Part shown: positions 57,351 through 64,000 of the stretch, in pieces
How positions within the stretch are numbered: position 1 is the first letter of the stretch
Layout: every line of letters begins with the position of its first letter
Origin: Streptomyces sp. 130
GTDB taxonomy: Bacteria > Actinomycetota > Actinomycetes > Streptomycetales > Streptomycetaceae
Reading direction: 5' to 3'
DNA: 64,000 nt
NCBI RefSeq assembly: GCF_007096885.1
Contig: NZ_VJNO01000003.1
Coordinates: 124,001 to 188,000 of the forward strand
The notes under the pieces: generated by a model
What the model saw: the letters and a program-made list of their open reading frames with translations, nothing else
Database searches by the model: none
Told to the model about the DNA's origin: nothing
Made by a program: the position numbers and the translations under genes

Positions 57351-59465
57351 TCAGCCGCCCGAGCAGACCGCGCCGTTCAGGCGGAAGACGGCCGGGTCGG
57401 GGTTGGGGCCGTCGTTGGCGCCGACGAACCCGAAGGAGGCGGTCGAACCGCCGTCCGGCGCCAGCGCGCCGGCGCCGTCGGGCGCGGTCACCCGCACATG
57501 GGAACCGGTCTGGTGGAACGTGGCGTTCCAGCCGGAGTCCACGGACTGGCCCGTGGTCGGCCAGTCCCAGTCCACCGTCCAGCCCGTGATCGGCGTGCCC
57601 GCCAGGTTCCGCACGGTCACGGTGGTCACGAAGCCGTTGCCCCAGCTGGTGTCACGGTGGTACGTCACCGAGCAGACGGCGTCCGCCGGGGTGCCGGTGG
57701 TGAAGGTCAGGGGCGAGGACGCGCCGGAGAGCCGCCCCGCCGAGTCCGCCGCCAGCACGTTGACCGTGTGGCTGCTGCCCGGCGGCAGGTTCCGCAGGGT
57801 GACGGAGGTGCCGGTGGTCTCGCCGACCAGGCGGGTGTGGGCGCCGTCGCGCTCCTGGACCAGATAGCGGGTCGCGCCCGTCGCACCGTCCCAGGTCAGG
57901 CGCGCGGTGGTGTCGGTGACCGCGTCCAGGCGCGGGGTGCCCGGGGTGCTCGCGGCCGAAGCGGCCGGGCCGGTCCCGGTCTTCGGTTCGAGGGTCACGG
58001 TGAGCAGTGCGTACGGGGGCACGGTGACCCGGGACGCGGACGCGCCGCCGTCGGTGACCTGGGTGATGTCGCTGTCGCCGCGTGCGTAGCGGCTGACCTT
58101 CGGCGCGGTGGCGGACGGGGTGAAGCCCGCGTAGTCGAGGGAGACGGTCCGCGCGGCGTCCGGGTCCTTGTTGACGAGCATGACGCTCAGCCGCCCGTCG
58201 TCGCGGAGCACGGCGTGCGCCGAGACGTCCTGCGCGGAGGACTGGGCGGCGACCATCGTGTCGCCCGCGGTGCCCAGTTCGGCGGTCATCTTCATCCCGT
58301 AGTACGGGTGGAACGGGGTGTTCGGCGCCGGTTCGCAGACGTCACCGGTGCAGGCGCCGCTGGACAGCATGCCCATGTCGCCGTAGTCGGTCTCACCGTC
58401 GACGGTGGTGATCTCCCCCGCGCCGTTGTGGGTGTTCCACCAGTCGACGTTGAACACGCCGTTCTCCAGCGCCGTCATGAACGCGTCGGCGGCGAACAGC
58501 CCGTTGGGGCGGGCGGTGAGCCGTGCGCCGCCGGTGTTGGTGTTGATCTCGGTGAGCGCGATCTCGATGTCCGGTGAGTGCGTGCCCGCGACCCGGTCGA
58601 TCTGGTTGCGGACCTCACGGAGTTCCCCGGGCAGTTTGGCCAGCCTGGACATGGCGGCGTCGGCGGTGGTGTCCGATCCGCCCGCGTACCAGTGGACGCT
58701 GACGAAGTCGATGACGTCGGCCACCGCCGGGAGAACGGTGTGGTTCCAGTCGCCGGAATCGCCGTCTCCGACGACTCCGTCAGGCCACTCCCCCGGGCTG
58801 GTGAGGACCGCGCCGATCTTGACCGTGGGGTCGACGGCCTTCATCGCCGCCGCGTAGGCGCGCACCTCACGCGCGTACTGCTGCGGGCTCTTGTCCTCGT
58901 GCTCGTCGTTCTCCCAGCCGCTGCCGTAGTGGCCGTTGCCGTAGATCTCGTTGCCGATCTCCCAGTACTTCGCGCCGTACTTCTTGGTGACGTTCGCGTA
59001 CCTGACCCAGCCGGCCGCCTCCTCCGGGGTGCCGGAACCGTAGTTGGCGATGAGGATCGGCTGCGCCCCGGCGGCGCGGACGGTGCCCATGAAGGCGTCG
59101 AAGCCGGTGCCGGGGGCGACGTAGCCGCCGGGTGCCGTGTGCGTCTCCCAGTGGTAGATGTCCGCGTACGAACCTCCCGGGTAGCGCATCGCCCCGACAT
59201 CGGCCGCCGCCATCAGGTCCGCCACTTCGGGATCGTTCATGTGCGAGTCCCAGATGGCGGTGTTGACCCCGCGGGCGGCGCTGGTCAGCGTGCCCAGCGC
59301 CGCCTGGGCGTTCACCTGCACGTCGACGTCCGCGTCGGCGGCGGCCCGCGGCGCGGCGGGGGCCGCACCGGTCAGCGAGGCCACCACGGCCAGCGAGGCG
59401 GCCAGGACGGCGGTGGCGCGCGCGAGGGGGCGCAAGCCGCGCGGGGGTCTGTGGGATGGCGCCAT
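57351..59465 (-). CDS. Secreted glycoside hydrolase with FN3 and cellulose-binding CBM2
   Basis: 704 residues from ATG 59465, with AGGGAGG upstream. The signal peptide ends about residue 42 (APAAPRAAA). The catalytic domain (about 45-500) is a clan GH-A TIM barrel. Acid/base Glu173 lies in KYWEIGNEIYG and candidate nucleophile Glu306 in IEIALTEINTN. The text resembles GH51/GH39-like barrels with the usual C-terminal beta domain (MLVNKDPDAARTVSLDYAG). An FN3 domain (TPGTPRLDAVTDTTARLTWDG, about 515-600) and a CBM2 (CSVTYHRDTSWGNGFVTTVTV ... GWTVDWDWPTTGQ, about 605-704, two Cys) follow. The exact CebR operator at its promoter indicates a role in cellulose or hemicellulose breakdown. The GH family is not assigned with certainty. 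Confidence 0.85.
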   Translation of the reverse strand: MAPSHRPPRGLRPLARATAVLAASLAVVASLTGAAPAAPRAAADADVDVQVNAQAALGTLTSAARGVNTAIWDSHMNDPEVADLMAAADVGAMRYPGGSYADIYHWETHTAPGGYVAPGTGFDAFMGTVRAAGAQPILIANYGSGTPEEAAGWVRYANVTKKYGAKYWEIGNEIYGNGHYGSGWENDEHEDKSPQQYAREVRAYAAAMKAVDPTVKIGAVLTSPGEWPDGVVGDGDSGDWNHTVLPAVADVIDFVSVHWYAGGSDTTADAAMSRLAKLPGELREVRNQIDRVAGTHSPDIEIALTEINTNTGGARLTARPNGLFAADAFMTALENGVFNVDWWNTHNGAGEITTVDGETDYGDMGMLSSGACTGDVCEPAPNTPFHPYYGMKMTAELGTAGDTMVAAQSSAQDVSAHAVLRDDGRLSVMLVNKDPDAARTVSLDYAGFTPSATAPKVSRYARGDSDITQVTDGGASASRVTVPPYALLTVTLEPKTGTGPAASAASTPGTPRLDAVTDTTARLTWDGATGATRYLVQERDGAHTRLVGETTGTSVTLRNLPPGSSHTVNVLAADSAGRLSGASSPLTFTTGTPADAVCSVTYHRDTSWGNGFVTTVTVRNLAGTPITGWTVDWDWPTTGQSVDSGWNATFHQTGSHVRVTAPDGAGALAPDGGSTASFGFVGANDGPNPDPAVFRLNGAVCSGG

Positions 59466-59561
59466 GGGGGGATCCTCCCTGGGATCTCGGCGGCACGGGC
59501 GGGTGGGGCGGTGCGTGCCGCCGGACGCGCGAAGTCCGTTGCGGCTAGGGGGTGTTGCTCG

Positions 59562-59575
59562 TGGGAGCGCTCCCA
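59562..59575. promoter_or_regulatory. CebR operator (second exact copy)
   Basis: TGGGAGCGCTCCCA, identical to the site at 12551-12564. It shares one base with the -10 of the hydrolase promoter and lies 97 bases before its start. Confidence 0.92.
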
Positions 59576-59603
59576 TAATGGGAGGGGGGCGACCCGGTGT
59601 CAA
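59575..59603 (-). promoter_or_regulatory. Promoter of the glycoside hydrolase gene
   Basis: On the minus strand TTGACA (59603-59598), 17 bases, CATTAT (59580-59575). The CebR palindrome overlaps its last base, so repressor and polymerase would compete directly. Confidence 0.8.
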
Positions 59604-59745
59604 CGGCGCGGCACGCACCCGCGCGATCACTTCTCCACCTCTTCTGCGGCGCATCCGCCCTGATCGGCCGAATGGAGTCTTCCGGAGCGGCGGCGGCCTT
59701 CCCTACTGTCGATGACCGGCTCATCCGGAACTGCTGGGAGATCAT

Positions 59746-59955
59746 GTGAAGCCTCAGACCTTGTTCTGTTATACGTGCGATTCCGACGAGATGCACCGGC
59801 CCCTGACCGACGACGAGAAGACCTGGCTGAAGGGCGAGACGGGGCGGACGAAGGTGGACGAGTTCTTCATGTGCGAGGCGCCGACGTGCCGCAACGTCCG
59901 CAGCGGGTTCCACAAGCGACCGTTCCACCCGGTCATCCGCGTTCCGGCGCCCTGA
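59746..59955 (+). CDS. Small zinc-ribbon-like protein
   Basis: 69 residues from GTG 59746, with GGGAG five bases upstream. The text has CxxC (LFCYTCDSDE) and CxxxxC (FMCEAPTCRN) pairs spaced about 35 residues apart, consistent with a single zinc ribbon. The rest is charged (DDEKTWLKGETGRTKVDEF). It is probably a cytoplasmic nucleic-acid- or protein-binding protein. Family not recognised. Confidence 0.7.
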   Translation: MKPQTLFCYTCDSDEMHRPLTDDEKTWLKGETGRTKVDEFFMCEAPTCRNVRSGFHKRPFHPVIRVPAP

Positions 59956-60047
59956 CGCCCGGGATGGTCCGCGCGGCACTCCGGGTCGCTCCGGCTCGGC
60001 GTGCCCTCCGCGCTCGAAGCCCGGCCGCCCGTCGCGCTCGGCACGTG

Positions 60048-60704
60048 TTACGGCAGCCAGGCCGCCTCGGACCGGCCGAAGAGCTCGGAGTCCGGGGTGA
60101 GCAGCACGGTGCGGAGAGGGGCGGTCAGCCAGGCTGGGTCGATGGCCACCCCCATGATGTGTTCCGCGAGCGCCAAGGACTCGGCGCCCAGGGTCTCTCC
60201 GTGGAAGTCGACTCCTTCCGCCCAGACGGGGGCCTCCGGTTCCGGGTCCGTCCAGGCCGCGTCCTCGAGCTCGGAGGGGTCGAACATGCCGTCCACACTG
60301 CCGTCCAGGGCGTGCATCACCTGGTAGCCGGCGTTGACGCTCGTGTAGAGGCTGAAGAACTCGCCGCCGTCGGCCGAGGCCCGACGGGCGATCTCCGGGA
60401 TGCCGCCGTAGTAGCCCGATTCGATGGCCACGACGTTCCGGCCGGCCGTCACCACGCCGAGCAGCGTGTGGTCCTGGTACAGGTGGGCCGCCTGCTCGGC
60501 CGCGGCCTCGTCGAAGGTCATCGGCCGCGAGGCCCCGGGGTCGCCGCCGAAGGCCCGTATGACCTCGTCCTCCGTCTTTCCGGCGATGACGGAGAACGTG
60601 AACGCGATCGGCTCGTCGGCGTCGGCCCAGGCGTACCTGGTGACGAGTTCGTCCCATCTCGCCGGGTCGGGCGGTGCCGCTGGGCGGGATACGTCGCGCG
60701 TCAT
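60048..60704 (-). CDS. DUF6461-like protein
   Basis: 218 residues from ATG 60704. Landmarks are RYAWADADEPIAFTFSVIAGKTEDEVIRAFGGDP, LLGVVTAGRNVVAIESGYYGGIPEIARRAS and FFSLYTSVNAGYQVMHALDGSVDGMFDPSELED. They match the pattern of DUF6461 proteins, common in Streptomyces and often linked to SMI1-type or immunity-like families. No catalytic motif is visible. Confidence 0.7.
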   Translation of the reverse strand: MTRDVSRPAAPPDPARWDELVTRYAWADADEPIAFTFSVIAGKTEDEVIRAFGGDPGASRPMTFDEAAAEQAAHLYQDHTLLGVVTAGRNVVAIESGYYGGIPEIARRASADGGEFFSLYTSVNAGYQVMHALDGSVDGMFDPSELEDAAWTDPEPEAPVWAEGVDFHGETLGAESLALAEHIMGVAIDPAWLTAPLRTVLLTPDSELFGRSEAAWLP

Positions 60705-61114
60705 GACACCGCACCGTACAGGGGGGCTTACGCACGCATCACGGCCGGCGGCAGCGAAGGGAGGGCGGGCGCCGCCTCCACCGCACGGCCGTCGTCGGCG
60801 GCGGGCGACTCCTCGATGACCGCGGGTGGCAGGGCCGGACGGCCGGCAGCGACGGGCCTCGCCCGTACGCCGCCCGGTGCCGGCACCGGATCGCGGCGCT
60901 GGGCGACCCGCGTGCGCGCGGCCGGTTCAGCGACACCCCCGGCCTCACGCTGCTCGCCGCGCACCCCGTGCTGGTCACCGCCGGGCCGCACTGGCCGCCG
61001 CCCTGGCCCTGTCCCGGGGCGCCGGCCCCTGGCCGCCCCTTGCCGTCGCATGGAAAGGGCTGGTCATCGCGGGCGGAAGCGGCGGGCCGTCCGACGGCGC
61101 GTCCCGGCCGGCTC
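60705..61114. other. Gap with possible decayed coding text
   Basis: About 410 bases. On the plus strand protein-like text (RHRIAALGDPRARGRFSDTP, LTLLAAHPVLVTAGPHWP) runs from about 60885 to 61000 and seems to continue in another frame as AALALSRGAGPWPPLAVAWK to about 61060. No start codon with ribosome site or intact frame joins them. It may be a frameshifted remnant; nothing else is recognised. Confidence 0.3.
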
Positions 61115-61157
61115 GTCAGGAATCGAGAAGCAGGGGCCGCCCGGTCGTACCTAGCCT
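61115..61157 (+). promoter_or_regulatory. AraC-type box and -10 upstream of the AraC gene
   Basis: GTCAGGAATCGAGAAGC (61115-61131), 20 bases, then TAGCCT (61152-61157). The AraC ATG follows 7 bases later. The same element at the same spacing precedes the VOC gene, so this is read as an activator box at the -35 region of a leaderless promoter. Confidence 0.75.
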
Positions 61158-61164
61158 GCTCGAC

Positions 61165-61686
61165 ATGGACATCTCACCCACACGAGACACTTCCGGGAAG
61201 CGTGCGCACGCCGAGTCGCGGCACCCGGCCGACGTGGTGCGGCTGCGCCGCGTCCGCGACCTGATCGACCGGACCTACGCCGCACCGCTGGACGTGGCGG
61301 CGCTCGCGCGCGGGGCGGACATGGCCCCCGGCCGTCTCAGCCGGCAGTTCCGGGACGTCTACGGGCAGTCCCCGTACGCCTATCTGACGGCACGTCGCGT
61401 GGACCGCGCGACGCTGCTGCTGCGGGGCGACCTCGGCGTCGACGCCGTGTGCGCGGCGGTCGGCTGCGCGACGCCGGGGATATTCGCCGCCCGTTTCACC
61501 GAGCTGGTCGGCCTGACGCCGGAGCGGTTCCGCCGGGCGGCACAGGACGCGGCGAGCACCGCGGACCCGGCCGCCGGCGCGGCGGTGGCGCCCGGCGTCG
61601 AGGGGCTGCCGGCCTGCCTGGCGCAACGGGTCGCGAGAGCGGTCAGGAATCAAGAAGCCCCGGCTCCGGCCCGGCCCCTAACGTGA
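61165..61686 (+). CDS. AraC family regulator, short form
   Basis: 173 residues from ATG 61165. There is no N-terminal sensor domain. The double HTH occupies residues about 20-125: VRLRRVRDLIDRTYAAPLDVAALARGADMAPGRLSRQFRDVYGQSPYAYLTARRVDRATLLLRGDLGVDAVCAAVGCATPGIFAARFTELVGLTPERFRR. The C-terminus is an Ala/Pro-rich tail. Such short AraC proteins are frequently found next to VOC proteins in actinobacteria. The stop lies five bases before the VOC start, yet that gene has its own matching promoter element inside this coding sequence. Confidence 0.88.
   Translation: MDISPTRDTSGKRAHAESRHPADVVRLRRVRDLIDRTYAAPLDVAALARGADMAPGRLSRQFRDVYGQSPYAYLTARRVDRATLLLRGDLGVDAVCAAVGCATPGIFAARFTELVGLTPERFRRAAQDAASTADPAAGAAVAPGVEGLPACLAQRVARAVRNQEAPAPARPLT
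61642..61684 (+). promoter_or_regulatory. AraC-type box and -10 upstream of the VOC gene
   Basis: GTCAGGAATCAAGAAGC (61642-61658), 20 bases, TAACGT (61679-61684), then the VOC ATG after 7 bases. It differs from the box at 61115-61131 at one of 17 positions and has identical spacing. It lies within the last codons of the AraC gene. Confidence 0.8.
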
Positions 61687-61691
61687 AGTCC

Positions 61692-62345
61692 ATGGACACC
61701 ACGACAGACACCGAGCCGGCCGTCGCCCTCTCCCGCGTCACCCTCGAGGTGGCCGACGTCGAGGAGGCCCGCCGCTTCTACGCCGCCCTCGGTGTGGACA
61801 CGCGCATCCGGCTGCGGGCCCGCGCGGCCCAGGGCACCGGATTCTGTGGCTTCACCCTGGCGCTGACCGTGTCCGGGCCTGCCGCCGTCGACGGCTTCGT
61901 CGCCGCCGCGGTCGGCGCCGGTGCCACCGTGCTTAAGCCGGCCGCCAAGTCGCTGTGGGGGTACGGGGGCGTGGTGCAGGCCCCGGACGGCACGATCTGG
62001 AAGATCGCGACCTCCTCCAAGAAGGACACCGGGCCCGCCACCCGTGAGATCGACGAGTTCGTCCTGCTGATCGGCGTGCGGGACGTGAAGGCCGCCAAAC
62101 AGTTCTACGTGGACCGGGGCCTGGCCGTGGGCAAGAGCTTCGGCGGGAAGTACGCCGAATTCCTGCCCGGCGGGCCCGGCGCCGTCAAGCCGGCCCTGTA
62201 CGAGCGCCGCGCCCTCGCCAAGGACCTCGGCGTCCCGGACGAAGCGGCCGGCTCCCACCGAATCGTCCTCGGCGGCACCGCCGGGGCCTTCACCGACCCG
62301 GACGGCTTCGTCCGGGAGCCCGCCGCCTCCGCCGCCCACGCCTGA
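61692..62345 (+). CDS. VOC family (glyoxalase-like) protein
   Basis: 217 residues with two VOC modules: VALSRVTLEVADVEEARRFYAALGVDTRIRLRARAAQGTGFCGF and VVQAPDGTIWKIATSSKK; then DEFVLLIGVRDVKAAKQFYVDRGLAVGKSFGGKYAEF. Metal-ligand positions of glyoxalase I are only partly kept. It is probably a small-molecule-binding or detoxifying protein regulated by the adjacent AraC protein. ATG 61692 has no ribosome site because the transcript seems leaderless. Confidence 0.85.
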   Translation: MDTTTDTEPAVALSRVTLEVADVEEARRFYAALGVDTRIRLRARAAQGTGFCGFTLALTVSGPAAVDGFVAAAVGAGATVLKPAAKSLWGYGGVVQAPDGTIWKIATSSKKDTGPATREIDEFVLLIGVRDVKAAKQFYVDRGLAVGKSFGGKYAEFLPGGPGAVKPALYERRALAKDLGVPDEAAGSHRIVLGGTAGAFTDPDGFVREPAASAAHA

Positions 62346-62392
62346 GCCCGCACGCCCGCCGCGCTCTGCCCCGTACGAAAGGAACCCCTGCC

Positions 62393-62854
62393 ATGCCGAT
62401 GTCGAAGTCCACCGAGAACTACAGCGGATTCACCGCCGAGGAGCGGGCCGCGATGAAGGAGCACGCGCGAGAGGAGAAGAAGGCGGCTTCGCGGCGCGGC
62501 GCGTCCCGGGCCGAGAAGGAGGCGGCGGCGGAGCGGGACGTCCTCGAGAAGATCGCCGAGATGCAGGACACCGACCGCACCCTCGCCGAGCGCATCCACA
62601 AGATCATCAGAGCGGCCGCTCCGGAACTCGCCCCGAAGCTCTGGTACGGCATGCCCGCCTACGCCAGGGACGGCAAGGTCGTCTGCCACTTCCAGAGCGC
62701 GGAGAAGTTCAAGTCGAGGTACGCGACACTGGGCTTCAGCGATCAGGCGGCGCTGGACGACGGCGTCATGTGGCCGGCCGCGTACGCCCTGACCGAGCTG
62801 ACCGCCGCCGCCGAGGAGCAGATCACCGCGCTCGTCCGGAAGGCGGTGGGCTGA
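62393..62854 (+). CDS. DUF1801/YdhG-like protein
   Basis: 153 residues from ATG 62393, with AAAGGAA upstream. A charged helical N-terminus (EERAAMKEHAREEKKAASRRGASRAEKEAAAERDVLEKIAEM) precedes a YdhG-like fold: LAERIHKIIRAAAPELAPKLWYGMPAYARDGKVVCHFQSAEKFKSRYATLGF. Members are annotated as iron chaperones or of unknown function. It follows the VOC gene by 47 bases and is probably co-transcribed. Confidence 0.8.
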   Translation: MPMSKSTENYSGFTAEERAAMKEHAREEKKAASRRGASRAEKEAAAERDVLEKIAEMQDTDRTLAERIHKIIRAAAPELAPKLWYGMPAYARDGKVVCHFQSAEKFKSRYATLGFSDQAALDDGVMWPAAYALTELTAAAEEQITALVRKAVG

Positions 62855-62879
62855 GTCTTCCGCACTCCCCCGCGGCCCG

Positions 62880-62917
62880 CCCCTGCCGCCGGACCGTTCC
62901 CGGTCCGGCGGCAGGGG
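62880..62917. terminator. Terminator hairpin
   Basis: CCCCTGCCGCCGGACCG / CGGTCCGGCGGCAGGGG, a perfect 17-bp stem with a TTCC tetraloop, 25 bases after the DUF1801-like gene. Confidence 0.92.
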
Positions 62918-62942
62918 TTGACGGCGATGTGAGACTTGCGCC

Positions 62943-63197
62943 ATGGACATGGGGCGTGAGTCGCGGTGGGAGAAGGACGCGATGACGGTGGAGATCGTCT
63001 TCGCCCTGGTGACGGCCACCGCGCTGGGGGCGGTCGTCTTCGCCGCGTGCTTCGCGCTCACCCTGGCGCTCGACGTCACCGGCCCGGCGCGTGAGAACAC
63101 GCTGACCGCGGGCGCGCTGCTCGCAGCCGCGGCCGGGGTGTGGCGCACGGTGCGCGTGCTGCGCCGGTTCGACGCGCGGCGCCGTCAGGGCCACTGA
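62943..63197 (+). CDS. DUF6332-like small membrane protein
   Basis: 84 residues from ATG 62943 (62949 and 62982 are in-frame alternatives). MGRESRWEKDAMTVEIVFALVTATALGAVVFAACFALTLAL is a first membrane segment after a charged N-terminus. ENTLTAGALLAAAAGVWRTVRVLRRF is a second, followed by an Arg-rich cytoplasmic end. The order and the RWEKDAMTVEIVFA text match the DUF6332 family. Function unknown. Confidence 0.7.
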   Translation: MDMGRESRWEKDAMTVEIVFALVTATALGAVVFAACFALTLALDVTGPARENTLTAGALLAAAAGVWRTVRVLRRFDARRRQGH

Positions 63198-63207
63198 GCC
63201 GGCCGCT

Positions 63208-63909
63208 CTACGCTCCGGCCTGCAGCCGCAGGCCCGCCAGGGTCAGGTCCAGCGCGGAGCGGAACTGGTCCACGTCGTCGTGGCCGTCGAACTCGTCGAC
63301 GATCTCGTGGACGAAGGGGTAGTCCTCCGGATCGAGCCCCCGCCAGGCCGTGGCGAACCGGCCGAGGTATTCCTCGCGGTCCACGGCCCCGTCAAGGACC
63401 TCCTCCGGCGGTTCCTGCCCCATGTCGACGGCGGAGCCGACCACGACACCGACGACCGCGGAGACGGCGTGGAACCGCTGACGCGCGTCGAGCTCGAGGC
63501 GAAGGGTCTGCCGGCCCAGCTTCTCGTACACGCGCAGGGAGTTGCTCTGCACATCGGTGTTGCGCATGAAGTACGCGCCGAGCCAGGGCCTCTCCACGAC
63601 CGCGTCGAACAGCGTCACGGCCATCGCGCGCAGGTCGTCGACGGGGTCGTCGCTCTCCGGAAGCTTCTCGATCTCGGCGAGGACGGTGCCCATCACGTGG
63701 TCGGTGGCGCGGTCGAGCAGTTCGTCCTTGCTCGCGACATACCAGTAGATGCTGGCGACGCCGCCGCCGAGGCGCTGCGCGAGCGCGCGGAACGTCAGCG
63801 CGGGCGCGCCGGCCTCGTCCAGCAGGGCCACCGCCTCGGTCAGCACGGACTCCATCGAGTGCGAAGCCCGGCGACGTCCTCCGTCGGACCGGCGCCGCTG
63901 CTGTGCCAT
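63208..63909 (-). CDS. TetR family regulator with TetR_C-type ligand domain
   Basis: 233 residues from ATG 63909, with GGGAGGAAG upstream; an ATG at 63939 lacks a ribosome site. The HTH is MESVLTEAVALLDEAGAPALTFRALAQRLGGGVASIYWYVASKDELLDRATDHVMG (about 18-72). SIYWYV is typical of the TetR_C (PF02909) subgroup that includes TetR itself. The C-terminal helices contain WLGAYFMRNTDVQSNSLRVYEKLG and DYPFVHEIVDEFDGHDDVDQFRSALDLTLAGL. Dyads upstream suggest autoregulation and control of a divergent gene beyond the window. Confidence 0.88.
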   Translation of the reverse strand: MAQQRRRSDGGRRRASHSMESVLTEAVALLDEAGAPALTFRALAQRLGGGVASIYWYVASKDELLDRATDHVMGTVLAEIEKLPESDDPVDDLRAMAVTLFDAVVERPWLGAYFMRNTDVQSNSLRVYEKLGRQTLRLELDARQRFHAVSAVVGVVVGSAVDMGQEPPEEVLDGAVDREEYLGRFATAWRGLDPEDYPFVHEIVDEFDGHDDVDQFRSALDLTLAGLRLQAGA

Positions 63910-63940
63910 GCCTGCTTCCTCCCGCTCTTTGCACCTCATC

Positions 63941-63994
63941 GAACGTTGTTCTATCGTAGCGCATCGTACGGCGTTCGATAGCCGAACGATGTTC
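63941..63994. promoter_or_regulatory. Paired TetR-type operator dyads
   Basis: GAACGTTGTTC (63941-63951) and GAACGATGTTC (63984-63994) share GAAC-N3-GTTC. Between them CGTTCG-N5-CGAACG (63972-63988) forms a further dyad. The cluster begins 32 bases upstream of the TetR start and probably also serves a divergent gene past the right edge. Confidence 0.65.
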
Positions 63995-64000
63995 GATCGA

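Noticed and set aside
54775..57867. Long open frame on the plus strand across crtY and the FAD oxidoreductase
   Set aside because: Antisense shadow of two well-recognised FAD enzymes; no ribosome site and low-complexity translation.

Overview
The window is a stretch of a Streptomyces-type chromosome. The evidence is a very high GC content with strong GC bias at third codon positions, tightly packed genes with ATGA/GTGA overlaps, rare TTA codons, and family content typical of the genus: a SARP/AfsR-type regulator, an AA10 lytic polysaccharide monooxygenase, CebR operators, a DmdR/IdeR iron box, a SpoIIE-type phosphatase and a crtI-crtB / crtY-crtT-crtU carotenoid locus. No rRNA, tRNA, CRISPR array, insertion sequence, prophage gene, attachment site or origin was recognised. 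The left edge cuts a Nudix gene, and the right edge lies just upstream of a TetR gene.

Layout. 1-4.3 kb: partial Nudix hydrolase, a repeat protein, an NmrA-type reductase divergent from a TetR regulator with a perfect 12-8-12 operator between them, and a small P-loop ATPase. 4.4-10 kb: a five-gene minus-strand operon (GMC oxidoreductase, ferritin-like protein, sorbitol-dehydrogenase-type small subunit, two TIM-barrel sugar isomerase/epimerase or lyase proteins) that looks like an oxidative sugar or glycoside catabolic pathway. 10.4-13.6 kb: secreted proteins (HAD phosphatase, AA10 LPMO under a CebR box, RTX-repeat protein). 13.6-19.1 kb: the most novel-looking locus, with an 18-codon peptide gene behind a perfect Shine-Dalgarno sequence, an M50-type membrane protease with a PqqD-like N-terminus, a ThiF/MccB-like adenylyltransferase with an N-terminal peptide-recognition-like domain, and a SARP-NB-ARC-TPR regulator carrying a TTA codon. 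19.3-24.4 kb: IclR regulator with a perfect 14-1-14 palindrome at its promoter, an OPT peptide transporter, an M29/NicX-type metalloprotein and an S33-type peptidase, read here as a peptide uptake and hydrolysis operon.

24.5-44.3 kb is a mosaic of single genes: membrane protein, lipoprotein, AraC regulator, two coupled YjbR proteins, RarA, secreted proteins, a YwqG-like/RmlD-like pair, amidase, VOC protein, a MarR-DHA2 efflux pair with a leaderless autoregulated promoter, a Rieske oxygenase, a secreted protein with a possible pore-former-like segment, an SMI1/KNR4 protein and a SpoIIE phosphatase. 44.3-48.5 kb is a ferric-siderophore ABC importer operon behind a DmdR/IdeR box. 48.9-57.2 kb is a carotenoid (isorenieratene-type) locus of two convergent operons. 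It lacks crtE but carries a Rieske protein and an additional FAD oxidoreductase. 57.3-59.5 kb is a secreted glycoside hydrolase with FN3 and CBM2 domains whose promoter has a second exact CebR box. 59.7-64 kb holds small genes and an AraC/VOC/DUF1801 group in which the AraC and VOC genes share a matched promoter box at identical spacing, both apparently leaderless.

Regulatory themes. TTA codons occur in five genes (LPMO, RTX protein, SARP regulator, amidase, 40 kb secreted protein), which suggests bldA-dependent expression of secreted and specialised functions. CebR boxes tie two distant polysaccharide-active enzymes to cello-oligosaccharide sensing. All functional assignments come from reading sequence motifs and family knowledge; no database search was run.
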